Source: Chloroflexota bacterium (GTDB taxonomy: Bacteria > Chloroflexota > Anaerolineae > Anaerolineales > UBA11858). From it: a stretch of DNA of 6,038 nt. Where the stretch lies: contig DAOUWT010000173.1 of NCBI GenBank assembly GCA_030666985.1, positions 1 to 6,038 on the forward strand. The letters run 5' to 3'. The notes beneath the pieces were generated by a model. That model made no database searches, had not been told where the DNA came from, and saw nothing but the letters and a program-made list of their open reading frames with translations. Positions within the stretch are counted from its first letter, which is position 1, and each line of letters starts with the position of its first letter. Below, piece after piece: positions 1-5,417 of this stretch. A program made the position numbers and the translations under genes.

Positions 1-129
1 CACACTTTCTGGGGTTTGTGTACTCGCTTGTATTCCAAGTTGACCGCTCATACGCTTTGCATCTATATCAATCGTCTATTGGGAAAACCTGACTTCCTCC
101 AAATCAAGGCCCTGGCTTTTCCTAACTAG
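1..129 (+). CDS. C-terminal end of an IS transposase (partial)
   Basis: Frame 1 is open from the first base of the window to a TAG stop at 127-129, giving 42 residues that begin HTFWGLCTRLYSKLTAHTLC and end LQIKALAFPN. The pattern W-G-L-x-x-R-L-x-x-K-x-x-A-x-x-L-x-x-x-I-N-x-L-L-G-x-P followed by a short basic-hydrophobic tail resembles the C-terminus of DDE transposases of the IS982 type as I remember them. The N-terminal part with the catalytic residues lies outside the window, so family and intactness cannot be judged. The gene converges with dnaK: the two stop codons are only about 35 bp apart, with a heptad array between them. I see no convincing terminal inverted repeat after the stop. 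It could be a decayed copy. Transposase identity is likely; the exact family is less sure. Confidence 0.6.
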   Translation, partial: HTFWGLCTRLYSKLTAHTLCIYINRLLGKPDFLQIKALAFPN

Positions 130-137
130 CATAAGAC

Positions 138-163
138 CCTAGTACCTAGTACCTAGTACCTAA
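138..163. repeat. Heptad tandem array A (AGTACCT)
   Basis: Three perfect tandem copies of AGTACCT occupy 141-161, preceded by CCT and followed by AA. The array fills the gap between the convergent transposase and dnaK stop codons, and ends one base before the dnaK stop (165-167). On the minus strand the unit reads AGGTACT, close to the TRGGTAT unit of the array after add, so it probably belongs to the same heptad class. Confidence 0.85.
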
Positions 164-164
164 C

Positions 165-2099
165 TTATACATCCGTAAACTCGCCTTCTACAACACCCTC
201 ATCAGAGGGGCCAGCCTGGCCCTCAGCTCCAGGCATCCCACCGGGGGCAGGCCCGGCCCCAGGCATCCCGCCGGGAGCCGCTCCTGGTTGGCCGCCCTGG
301 TAGGCAGCCGTCCCCACCTGCTGCAAGCTCTGCACCAAGTCGTCGGTAACACGCTTCAGGGTTGCCGCATCGGCATTCTCATCCTCCAAGGTTTCTTTAA
401 CCGTGGCGGTCTTGGCTTCCACCTCTGCCTTGAGGTTCTCGGGGACTTTATCGCCCAAGTCTTCCAAGGTTTTCTCAGCCTGGTAAGCCATGTTGTCGGC
501 GTTGTTGCGAGCCTCGATAAATTCTTTCTTTTTCTTGTCTTCCTCGGCGTGCTGTTCGGCCTCGTTTCTCATGCGTTCTACTTCTGTATCCGACAAACCA
601 GAAGAAGCGGTGATGGTGATGTTCTGGCTGCGTTCGGTGGCTCTGTCCTTGGCTGTCACCTCCAGGATACCGTTGGCGTTGATGTCGAATGTGACCTCAA
701 TTTGGGGAACGCCGCGCGGCGCGGGGGGAAGGCCATCCAAAATGAAGCGGCCCAGGGTTTTGTTATCCGCGGCCATGGGGCGCTCTCCCTGGAGGACGTG
801 AATCTCTACCTGGGGCTGGTTATGGCTGGCGGTCGAAAAGGTCTGACTCTCGCGGGCCGGGATGGTGGTGTTGCGCTCAATTAGAGGCGTTGCCACTCCG
901 CCCAGCGTTTCCAGCGAGAGGGTCAGGGGGGTGACATCCAACAAGAGAAGGTCATCCACATCTCCACCCAAAACGCCGGCTTGAATAGCGGCTCCAATTG
1001 CCACCACCTCGTCGGGGTTGACGCCCTTATGAGGCTCTTTTCCGAAATAGCCCTTAACAGCTTCTTGAACGGCGGGCATCCGGGTCATGCCGCCCACCAA
1101 AACGACCTCATCAATATCCGAGGGGGATAAACCGGCATCTTCCAAAGCCTGACGAACAGGCCCCATGGATTTCTCGACCAAATCATCGGTCAATTGCTCC
1201 AACTTTGCCCGCGTGAGCTTCTTGACCAGGTGTTTTGGCCCAGTAGCATCAGCCGTAATATAAGGAAGGTTGATCTCAGTCTGCTGCATGGTAGAAAGCT
1301 CGATCTTAGCTTTTTCGGCAGCTTCCCGGAGGCGCTGCAAAGACTGAGGTTGTGTGCGCAAGTCAATACCGTGCTCTTTTTGGAAATCATCAGCCAAGTA
1401 GGTGATCACGCGCTGATCGAAGTCATCTCCGCCCAAGAAAGTATCGCCGCTGGTAGAACGCACCTGGAAAACGCCTTCCCCAACATCCAAAACGGAAATG
1501 TCGAAGGTGCCGCCGCCCAAGTCGTAAACGGCAATAACCTCATTTTGCTTCTTGTCCAGGCCATACGCCAAAGAAGAAGCCGTCGGTTCGTTGATAATGC
1601 GCATTACTTCTAAACCCGCGATCTTGCCCGCGTCTTTAGTGGCGTTGCGCTGGCTATCATTGAAATAGGCCGGAACCGTGATCACGGCCCTGGTAACACT
1701 CTCCCCTAAATAATCTTCCGCATCTGCTTTGATCTTGGCCAAAACCATGGCCGAAATCTCAGGTGGAGAATATTCCCGCCCGTCCAATAGCACGCGCACA
1801 TCCCCATTAGGGGCTTTTTTCATCTCATAAGAGACCATTCCACGAGCACGCTCAACCTCTGGGGTATCGTATTTACCGCCCATAAAACGCTTGATGGAAG
1901 AAATTGTGTTCTTCGGGTTCACCACAGCCTGGTTGCGGGCCGGGCGACCCACCAAACGTTCGTGTTCTTTATTCATCGCCACCACAGAAGGCACCAAACG
2001 ATCTCCTTCTGCCGAGGGAATAATAATAGGTTCTCCGCCTTCCATTACTGCCGCAGCGGAGTTAGTTGTTCCTAAGTCAATACCAATAATTTTACTCAT
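165..2099 (-). CDS. dnaK: Molecular chaperone DnaK (Hsp70)
   Basis: 644 residues, full length for the family. DnaK is the cytoplasmic ATP-dependent Hsp70 that binds exposed hydrophobic segments of client proteins, with DnaJ and GrpE as cochaperones. The nucleotide-binding domain (about 1-385) shows IGIDLGTTNS at 5-14, the VPAYFNDSQRNATKDAG phosphate-loop region at 142-158, INEPTA at 169-174, DLGGGTFD at 193-200 and LVGGMTRMP at 334-342. The linker DDLLLLDVTPLTLSLE spans about 382-397, then come the substrate-binding beta domain and the helical lid. The tail from about 600 is Gly/Pro/Ala-rich with a duplicated PGGMPGA unit and ends EGEFTDV, comparable to the acidic ends of other DnaKs. The start chosen is the ATG at 2097-2099, because GGAGG lies five bases upstream; an in-frame TTG four codons earlier overlaps that site. 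It is the last gene of hrcA-grpE-dnaK, 24 bp after grpE. No dnaJ follows. Confidence 0.98.
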   Translation of the reverse strand: MSKIIGIDLGTTNSAAAVMEGGEPIIIPSAEGDRLVPSVVAMNKEHERLVGRPARNQAVVNPKNTISSIKRFMGGKYDTPEVERARGMVSYEMKKAPNGDVRVLLDGREYSPPEISAMVLAKIKADAEDYLGESVTRAVITVPAYFNDSQRNATKDAGKIAGLEVMRIINEPTASSLAYGLDKKQNEVIAVYDLGGGTFDISVLDVGEGVFQVRSTSGDTFLGGDDFDQRVITYLADDFQKEHGIDLRTQPQSLQRLREAAEKAKIELSTMQQTEINLPYITADATGPKHLVKKLTRAKLEQLTDDLVEKSMGPVRQALEDAGLSPSDIDEVVLVGGMTRMPAVQEAVKGYFGKEPHKGVNPDEVVAIGAAIQAGVLGGDVDDLLLLDVTPLTLSLETLGGVATPLIERNTTIPARESQTFSTASHNQPQVEIHVLQGERPMAADNKTLGRFILDGLPPAPRGVPQIEVTFDINANGILEVTAKDRATERSQNITITASSGLSDTEVERMRNEAEQHAEEDKKKKEFIEARNNADNMAYQAEKTLEDLGDKVPENLKAEVEAKTATVKETLEDENADAATLKRVTDDLVQSLQQVGTAAYQGGQPGAAPGGMPGAGPAPGGMPGAEGQAGPSDEGVVEGEFTDV

Positions 2100-2104
2100 A
2101 GTAT

Positions 2105-2109
2105 CCTCC
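2105..2109 (-). promoter_or_regulatory. dnaK ribosome binding site
   Basis: On the minus strand the sequence TGGAGGATACT precedes the ATG at 2097-2099. GGAGG with a 5-nt spacer is a strong Shine-Dalgarno sequence. It decides the start, since the alternative TTG at 2109-2111 overlaps it. Confidence 0.85.
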
Positions 2110-2123
2110 AAAAATATTTTTTA

Positions 2124-2711
2124 TTAAGCCGCCACCCGCACCTGCGCCGGTCGCAGCACACGATCTCCAAGTAAATATCCATTCTGAACCACTTCAATTA
2201 CACAATCGCTTTCGTATTCGTCATTTTCTTCTTGCATCAGGGCTTCGTGCAAATTAGGATCAAACTTCTCGCCTTCCGCGTTCATAATCTGCACCCCTTC
2301 TGCTTCTAATTTCGATTGAAATTTCTGATAGATCAGCTCAATTCCCTCGGCCCACTCCGCGCCTGCTCCATTTTCTGGGCTGTTTTTCAACGCACGCTCC
2401 AGGTCATCGAGGATGTCCAAATAATCTTTGATGATTTTGCCTTTCGAGGTCTGGTGGATTTGCTCCCGCTCGCGTGCAATGCGCTTTTTGTAGTTGGAGA
2501 ATTCAGCCCGGGAGCGCTGCCACCCGTCCAGATATTCTTCAGCCTTAGCCTCGCTTTTTTCCAAGGCAGATAGCTCACCCGTGGCGGACTCGCCCTCACC
2601 TGTGGCGTCCTCCCTCTCCTGGGGGCCGGGGGATGCCGTTTCCTCAACGGGGGTCTCATCCGGGAGGATTTGCACTTCTTCCTCTTTACTCAGAATATTC
2701 TTAACTTTCAC
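2124..2711 (-). CDS. grpE: Nucleotide exchange factor GrpE
   Basis: 195 residues from a GTG start at 2709-2711. GrpE is a cytoplasmic homodimer that releases ADP from DnaK and so sets the speed of the chaperone cycle. Residues 1-45 are an acidic, low-complexity tail rich in E, T and P. Residues about 46-110 form the long dimerising helix, including AEFSNYKKRIAREREQ at 69-84 and KDYLDILDDLERAL at 95-108. The C-terminal beta domain carries the GrpE signature: FDPNLHEAL at 150-158, then VIEVVQNGYLLGDRVLRPAQV at about 171-191. The GTG is preferred because AAAGGA lies 9 nt upstream (2721-2726). A TTG at 2760-2762 would extend the frame through the hairpin with no ribosome site. grpE is separated from hrcA by 76 bp holding that hairpin, and from dnaK by 24 bp, so the three genes form one operon. 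Confidence 0.95.
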   Translation of the reverse strand: MKVKNILSKEEEVQILPDETPVEETASPGPQEREDATGEGESATGELSALEKSEAKAEEYLDGWQRSRAEFSNYKKRIAREREQIHQTSKGKIIKDYLDILDDLERALKNSPENGAGAEWAEGIELIYQKFQSKLEAEGVQIMNAEGEKFDPNLHEALMQEENDEYESDCVIEVVQNGYLLGDRVLRPAQVRVAA

Positions 2712-2720
2712 GATTTTTCT

Positions 2721-2726
2721 TCCTTT
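2721..2726 (-). promoter_or_regulatory. grpE ribosome binding site
   Basis: AAAGGA on the minus strand, 9 nt before GTG. It supports the GTG start over the upstream TTG. It begins about 12 nt after the foot of the large hairpin, so the hairpin does not cover it. Confidence 0.6.
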
Positions 2727-2737
2727 ATCAAATCTCC

Positions 2738-2783
2738 CCGCCCAGGAACGCGGTTCCTCCAAGGAACCGCGTTCCTGGGGCGG
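2738..2783 (-). promoter_or_regulatory. Strong stem-loop between hrcA and grpE
   Basis: Perfect 18-bp inverted repeat: CCCAGGAACGCGGTTCCT at 2741-2758 and AGGAACCGCGTTCCTGGG at 2762-2779, with a 3-nt loop. Past one bulged G at 2780 the stem gains three further pairs (CCG at 2738-2740 with CGG at 2781-2783). Each arm is itself a palindrome (AGGAAC-N3-GTTCCT), so it can also fold as two small hairpins. No T-run follows on the minus strand, so it is not a standard terminator. It starts 5 bp after the hrcA stop and ends before the grpE ribosome site. Inferred role: an RNA-processing or stabilising barrier that lets grpE-dnaK mRNA outlast hrcA mRNA, or partial attenuation. It could also be an inserted palindromic repeat. 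Confidence 0.85.
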
Positions 2784-2787
2784 AGTA

Positions 2788-3825
2788 TTAATTCATCATA
2801 GATTCCGCAAGCAATTCACTCATCACGTCTGCTACAAAACGAACCGTTGAAACCATCTGCCCATAAGCCATGCGGATTGGTCCCAGCACCCCGACCGCTC
2901 CCATAGAATGTCCTCGCGAACCATATTGCGCTATGACAACAGAGCAGTCCACCAATTCACTCCAGGTGTTCTCGCCTCCAATAACCACATGAACTCCCGC
3001 GCTCTCGCTGCCAAACACCGTCCGTGAAAGCATATCATCCAACATAGTATGCTCCTCGAAAATCCGCAGGGTATCTTGAGCAGCTTCCGCTTCCGAGAAC
3101 TCCGGCTCCGATAAGACATTCATCAAGCCATCGTAATAAACATCTCCGGTAAAGACAGTTTCAGAGTTTGCAAGCTCATTCAAAATTGCCGCTAAGACCG
3201 CTTGCTCCACTTTGTCTTCTGTGGCCTCTTTTTGCGGAGAAATAACCTCGGCCCCCAGGCCTTTTAGCTCTCTATTCAACTTCGCGGCCACTGCGCTCAA
3301 ACTGGGCTGCGAAATAGTTTTCCGGAGCATAAGGGTTTGCTGGCGAACTTCACCGCCTTCCAAAACCAAGACCAGCAAGACCTGACGTCCCCGGGTCGCA
3401 AGAAGTTCCAAGTGCTTGAAGCGAGCTTTTTCGGCATGTAAGGGAGTGACCAGAGAAGCAACTTTGGTATGCAAAGCCAGCACAGAAGCCGACAAGGCCA
3501 GCCAATCATCCACATCATGGCGGGCCTGGTAGAACTGATGCCGGATAGTTTGCTTAGCGCGGTCGGGCAACTCAACGGGGCGCATTAACTGCTGCACAAA
3601 ATAGCGATACCCGTCCACCGAGGGGATACGTCCAGCCGTGGCGTAGGGTTGCTGTAAATACCCCAGGCCAGACAACATGGCCATCTCGTTCCGCAAAGTA
3701 GCGGTACTCAAATCCAGGCGATAGTTCTCTACCAAGGTCCGTGAGCTGACCGGTTCCACCGAGTTGACATACTCGCGCACAATGAGGGCAAGGACTAATT
3801 TTTGGCGTTCAGAAAGTGACATCAT
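2788..3825 (-). CDS. hrcA: Heat-inducible transcription repressor HrcA
   Basis: 345 residues, the usual HrcA length. HrcA is the dimeric repressor that binds CIRCE operators upstream of class I heat-shock genes; in other bacteria its folding depends on GroEL. Residues 3-75 form the winged helix-turn-helix: LSERQKLVLALIVREYV, then PVSSRTLVENYRLDLSTATL with the recognition helix ending RNEMAMLSGLGYL, and the family motif TAGRIPSVDGYRYFV at 63-77. The middle holds the inserted dimerisation domain. The C-terminal GAF-like domain shows GGENTW and the closing GAVGVLGPIRMAYGQMVSTV block. Two adjacent ATGs (3823-3825 and 3820-3822) could start it; neither has a clear Shine-Dalgarno sequence, which may keep repressor synthesis low. 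It is first in the operon with grpE and dnaK. Two CIRCE-like sites lie just upstream, so it likely represses itself. Confidence 0.97.
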   Translation of the reverse strand: MMSLSERQKLVLALIVREYVNSVEPVSSRTLVENYRLDLSTATLRNEMAMLSGLGYLQQPYATAGRIPSVDGYRYFVQQLMRPVELPDRAKQTIRHQFYQARHDVDDWLALSASVLALHTKVASLVTPLHAEKARFKHLELLATRGRQVLLVLVLEGGEVRQQTLMLRKTISQPSLSAVAAKLNRELKGLGAEVISPQKEATEDKVEQAVLAAILNELANSETVFTGDVYYDGLMNVLSEPEFSEAEAAQDTLRIFEEHTMLDDMLSRTVFGSESAGVHVVIGGENTWSELVDCSVVIAQYGSRGHSMGAVGVLGPIRMAYGQMVSTVRFVADVMSELLAESMMN

Positions 3826-3841
3826 GGTCTTTTTTACCGCA

Positions 3842-3868
3842 TTAGCAAGCTAGTTAGTGATTTGCTAA
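3842..3868. promoter_or_regulatory. CIRCE-like HrcA operator, proximal
   Basis: TTAGCAAGC-N9-ATTTGCTAA spans exactly 27 bp, the geometry of CIRCE (TTAGCACTC-N9-GAGTGCTAA). Left arm matches 7 of 9 and right arm 6 of 9; the differences sit at the inner ends and the outer TTAGCA/TGCTAA cores are intact. The arms pair with each other over 7 bp (TTAGCAA/TTGCTAA). It lies just after the predicted transcription start, within the hrcA 5' leader, 17 bp before the first ATG. This is the usual place for CIRCE. Confidence 0.8.
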
Positions 3869-3881
3869 AATCAACGAGAGA

Positions 3882-3910
3882 ATAATATCATGGGGCGCGT
3901 TAGCAGTCAA
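3882..3910 (-). promoter_or_regulatory. Sigma-70-type promoter of hrcA-grpE-dnaK
   Basis: On the minus strand, TTGACT (3905-3910) and TATTAT (3882-3887) are separated by exactly 17 bp. Each box matches five of six consensus positions. The predicted start is near 3875, giving a leader of about 50 nt that contains the proximal CIRCE-like site. The -35 box lies inside the distal CIRCE-like site. Confidence 0.75.
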
Positions 3911-3926
3911 GAATGGAGTATGCTAA
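3900..3926. promoter_or_regulatory. CIRCE-like HrcA operator, distal
   Basis: TTAGCAGTC-N9-GTATGCTAA, again exactly 27 bp with 9-9-9 spacing. The left arm matches the CIRCE consensus at 8 of 9 positions and the right arm at 7 of 9. It begins 58 bp from the start of the proximal site and overlaps the -35 box (3905-3910), so binding here would block RNA polymerase directly. Confidence 0.7.
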
Positions 3927-3965
3927 GGGGGGAAGTTTTAATATGATGTTAATAAAGGGGGGGAT

Positions 3966-4028
3966 TGAGGGTTGGAAGTTGGATATTGCGTAGTAGGTAT
4001 TAGGTATTGGGTATTGGGTATTGGGTTC
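3966..4028 (+). repeat. Heptad tandem array B (TRGGTAT)
   Basis: Nine in-phase 7-bp units: TGAGGGT, TGGAAGT, TGGATAT, TGCGTAG, TAGGTAT twice, TGGGTAT twice, TGGGTTC. The central four are nearly identical and the outer units degrade progressively. The array lies between the end of add and the hrcA control region, and is the inverse of the array at 4066-4093. Confidence 0.85.
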
Positions 4029-4029
4029 G

Positions 4030-4045
4030 GCGGAAAATTTTCCGC
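4030..4045. repeat. 16-bp perfect palindrome
   Basis: GCGGAAAATTTTCCGC is fully self-complementary. It lies between the forward and inverted heptad arrays and could form the tip of a larger stem made by them, in the 3' untranslated region of add. No T-run follows, so terminator function is only a guess. Confidence 0.8.
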
Positions 4046-4065
4046 ATAATCCCCTGAAAATACAA

Positions 4066-4093
4066 CTATCCAATATCTAATATCCAATACCCA
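4066..4093 (-). repeat. Inverted heptad array overlapping the end of add
   Basis: Four in-phase units CTATCCA, ATATCTA, ATATCCA, ATACCCA, which on the minus strand read TGGGTAT, TGGATAT, TAGATAT, TGGATAG. This is the same unit as array B in opposite orientation; 12 bp (CCAATACCCAAT, 4084-4095) pair perfectly with 4006-4017 and 4013-4024. The units run into the add reading frame and encode its final residues and stop. Confidence 0.85.
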
Positions 4094-5081
4094 ATTTCTT
4101 ATGTAAAACCTGCCTCTCTTCCGAGGATAAAAACGCCACCTCTAGGGCATTCCGCTGCGCCTGGGAGATTTGCTCTGGCGTCAACCCGGCGGAGGGAGCG
4201 GCAACGTTGTACTCGTGGGGGAGGTTGATGCCGCTGATGCCGGGGTCGTCGGTGTTGATGGTGGCTAAAATCCCGTGGGCCAGGAATTGCCGCAGGGGGT
4301 GGCTCATCAAGTCCGGGACGACGGTGGTTTGTAAATTGCTGGTGAGGTTAGACTCTATCCCAATTTGCTGCTCGGCCAGGTAGTCCATTAGGGCGGGGTC
4401 TTCTATGGCGCTGATGCCATGCCCAATCCGATCCGCTCCGAGGTCGTTGAGGGCTTGCCACACGCTGTCGGGGCCGCGCTCCTCCCCGGCATGGATGGTG
4501 ATAGCCCAACCGGCCTCACGCCCCTTGCGGATGTGATCCACAAAGACCTCACCGGGATAGTTGACCTCGTCCCCGGCCAAATCCAGGCCCACCAAGGCGT
4601 CTCGCTTCGTGAGCAAGGATTCCAATTCTTTCCAGCCGATTTTTGCCCCGTAGGTGCGGCTGATGATGCCGATCAGGTTAGTCATAATGTCAAAGTCGCG
4701 GCGGGCCTGCTCGACACCGTCCACAACGGCTTCCACCACCCCCACGGGGTCAAGCTGGTTAGGTTCGGCCATGAACCAGGGGCTAAAACGGAGCTCGATA
4801 TAGTCCACCCCCTCACGGTAGGCGTCTTCCACGTTCTCATAAGCGATCCGCCGGCAGGCGTCGTAATCCACCATCACACCTACCATCCACTTGAATTTAT
4901 CGATAAAGGCCATCACTCCCGGCCGGGGCTTCGTGACCTGGACGTGGGGGCGTAGTTCATCCACACCCCAAGCGGGGAGCGGCAAGTTGTGTACTCGTCC
5001 TAGATCGAGGATGGTTTCCAAGCGGACGCTGCCGTCCAGGTGGCGGTGAAGGTCAATCAGGGGGAAATTTGTATCAATCAT
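4077..5081 (-). CDS. add: Adenosine deaminase
   Basis: 334 residues. The enzyme hydrolyses adenosine or deoxyadenosine to inosine or deoxyinosine and ammonia, in cytoplasmic purine salvage. The TIM-barrel amidohydrolase motifs are complete: zinc ligands H12 and H14 in DLHRHLDGS, H197 with catalytic E200 in TIHAGEERGP, H221 in RIGHG, the SNLTSNLQT strand at 244-252, and D278-D279 in TINTDDPG. These positions coincide with those I recall for E. coli Add, and stretches such as LMDYLAEQQIGIES are nearly the same, so this is the E. coli-like Add subtype rather than an aminodeoxyfutalosine deaminase. AGGAG lies 9 nt before the ATG (5079-5081). The last codons, GIGY and the TAG stop, lie inside a heptad array. 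The gene stands alone between intergenic repeats; its promoter appears to lie in the array at 5129-5163. The close likeness to a proteobacterial enzyme could mean transfer, which I cannot test here. Confidence 0.96.
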   Translation of the reverse strand: MIDTNFPLIDLHRHLDGSVRLETILDLGRVHNLPLPAWGVDELRPHVQVTKPRPGVMAFIDKFKWMVGVMVDYDACRRIAYENVEDAYREGVDYIELRFSPWFMAEPNQLDPVGVVEAVVDGVEQARRDFDIMTNLIGIISRTYGAKIGWKELESLLTKRDALVGLDLAGDEVNYPGEVFVDHIRKGREAGWAITIHAGEERGPDSVWQALNDLGADRIGHGISAIEDPALMDYLAEQQIGIESNLTSNLQTTVVPDLMSHPLRQFLAHGILATINTDDPGISGINLPHEYNVAAPSAGLTPEQISQAQRNALEVAFLSSEERQVLHKKLGIGY

Positions 5082-5123
5082 GGCAAATTGCTCCTAAATC
5101 ATTTCACTTTCTACGATAAGTCC

Positions 5124-5151
5124 ATTATAATTATAAATGGTGAATGGTGAA
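5124..5151 (-). promoter_or_regulatory. Candidate add promoter
   Basis: On the minus strand TATAAT (5124-5129) follows TTCACC (5146-5151) with a 16-bp spacer. A second TATAAT (5130-5135) with TTTATA (5153-5158) and 17 bp is an alternative. The -35 boxes and the second TATAAT are made of the heptad array; the first TATAAT overlaps its edge. A start near 5117 would give a leader of about 36 nt. The -10 boxes are perfect but the -35 boxes are weak. Confidence 0.45.
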
Positions 5152-5163
5152 TTATAAATGGTA
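5129..5163 (+). repeat. Heptad tandem array C (AATGGTG/AATTATA)
   Basis: Five in-phase units: AATTATA, AATGGTG, AATGGTG, AATTATA, AATGGTA. It is the inverted counterpart of the array at 5380-5414: both contain TATAAAT and GGTRAAT units when read in the same sense. It lies directly upstream of add. Confidence 0.8.
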
Positions 5164-5181
5164 AAGGCTCTTTAGGATTTC

Positions 5182-5317
5182 ACGGGGTTGAACAAACATT
5201 TGCCACGAATTTCACGAATTAGCACGAAAAAAACAAAAATTTGGTGATAATTCGTGTTGCCACAGGCACGCACAGCGATTAGTGGCGAAAAATTGCGACT
5301 TGGCAAATCTACCCCGT
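5182..5317. repeat. Nested inverted-repeat element between add and the YtxH-like gene
   Basis: Outer arms pair as ACGGGGT (5182-5188) with ACCCCGT (5311-5317) and ATTTGCCA (5198-5205) with TGGCAAAT (5301-5308). Inside are CACGAATTA (5213-5221) with TAATTCGTG (5248-5256), and GCCAC (5259-5263) with GTGGC (5282-5286). The left half contains the iterated CACGAAT motif (5204, 5213, with a shorter CACGAA at 5223). The element lies centrally between two inverted heptad arrays. It looks like a small non-autonomous repeat. No protein is credible here: the minus-strand frame through it has no ribosome site and reads across the repeats. Confidence 0.55.
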
Positions 5318-5379
5318 AAGTTCCCAGAGACCCATGGTAAATAATTGCTTCTTTGCTCAAGCTATGTACTGAGCGGCTG

Positions 5380-5414
5380 ATTTACAATTTACAATTTACC
5401 ATTTATAATTTCAT
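5380..5414 (-). repeat. Heptad tandem array D (ATTTACA)
   Basis: Five in-phase units: ATTTACA twice, ATTTACC, ATTTATA, ATTTCAT. Read on the minus strand they are ATGAAAT, TATAAAT, GGTAAAT, TGTAAAT, TGTAAAT, the inverse of array C. The array ends four bases before the structured element at 5418. Confidence 0.8.
5381..5409 (+). promoter_or_regulatory. Promoter formed by heptad array D
   Basis: TTTACA (5381-5386) and TATAAT (5404-5409) are separated by exactly 17 bp. The -10 is perfect and the -35 differs from TTGACA at one base. Transcription should start about 5416, right at the left end of the structured element, and run into the YtxH-like gene with a leader of about 240 nt. Confidence 0.65.
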
Positions 5415-5417
5415 TCA

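Noticed and set aside
82..122. dnaK terminator made of GGAAAA (82-87) and TTTTCC (117-122)
   Set aside because: Only 6 bp with a 29-nt loop, and it lies within the transposase coding end. Too weak to call.
288..884. Plus-strand reading frames within dnaK, grpE and add (for example 288-884, 1194-1613, 4419-4955)
   Set aside because: They are antisense shadows of strongly recognised genes with no domains or ribosome sites of their own.
2712..2762. grpE starting at TTG 2760-2762
   Set aside because: No ribosome site, and the extra 17 residues would be read from the palindromic hairpin. The GTG at 2709-2711 has AAAGGA upstream.
3966..4028. CRISPR array
   Set aside because: Units are 7 bp and directly adjoining, with no spacers.
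5172..5360. 62-residue minus-strand reading frame between add and the YtxH-like gene
   Set aside because: It runs through the nested inverted-repeat element, has no ribosome site and no family resemblance. The phrase IREIRGKCLF comes from the CACGAAT repeats.
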